Source: an uncultured Lachnospira sp.
GTDB lineage: Bacteria > Bacillota > Clostridia > Lachnospirales > Lachnospiraceae
Direction: 5' to 3'
DNA: 5,920 nucleotides
NCBI GenBank assembly: GCA_900772425.1
Contig: CAAHEK010000138.1
Span: forward strand, 1-5,920
Shown here: in pieces, positions 5,901 to 5,920 of the stretch
Numbering within the stretch: the first letter of the stretch is position 1
How the letters are laid out: each line of letters begins with the position of its first letter
The notes under the pieces: generated by a model
Seen by the model: the letters and a program-made list of their open reading frames with translations, nothing else
Databases searched by the model: none
Told to the model about the DNA's origin: nothing
Translations under genes and position numbers: made by a program

Positions 5901-5920
5901 TTTTGTGCTTTTTATTTTCA

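Overview
The window looks like chromosomal DNA from a low-GC anaerobic Firmicute. The AspRS, the stand-alone FakA-M-like protein and the clostridial-type Shine-Dalgarno sites resemble what I remember of Lachnospiraceae (a Lachnospira, Eubacterium or Roseburia relative). That placement is recalled family resemblance, not a search. All six genes lie on the minus strand, so transcription runs from right to left. There are no RNA genes, insertion sequences, CRISPR arrays or prophage genes. No gap between genes exceeds about 120 bases.

Read in the direction of transcription, the right-hand third (5885 to 3587) is a two-gene surface module. The first gene encodes a membrane-tethered polysaccharide lyase of the PL7 (alginate lyase 2) type, with its signature motifs intact. 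The second overlaps it by 14 bases. It encodes an exported protein with glycine-rich, GLUG-like beta-repeats, a CxxC element and a C-terminal membrane anchor. The pair probably acts on or binds polyuronate-type polysaccharide outside the cell; the substrate is inferred.

The middle (3545 to 2474) starts at a good sigma-A promoter with an extended -10. Two small genes follow. One encodes a 97-residue protein matching only the middle domain of the fatty-acid kinase FakA/YloV family. The other is a minimal HD-GYP phosphodiesterase with no sensor domain. A perfect 10-base inverted repeat separates them.

The left part (2402 to 1) holds two housekeeping genes. aspS (aspartyl-tRNA synthetase) is complete. 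glyA (serine hydroxymethyltransferase) is cut by the window edge after 162 codons and has its own near-consensus promoter. No T-box precedes aspS, but a 17-base near-palindrome sits just upstream of its ribosome binding site.

Nothing here is clearly a new defence or mobile system. The most interesting items are the PL7/beta-repeat surface pair, with many cysteines in exported domains, and the isolated FakA-M-like protein with an apparent Cys-to-Asp change at a putative metal site.
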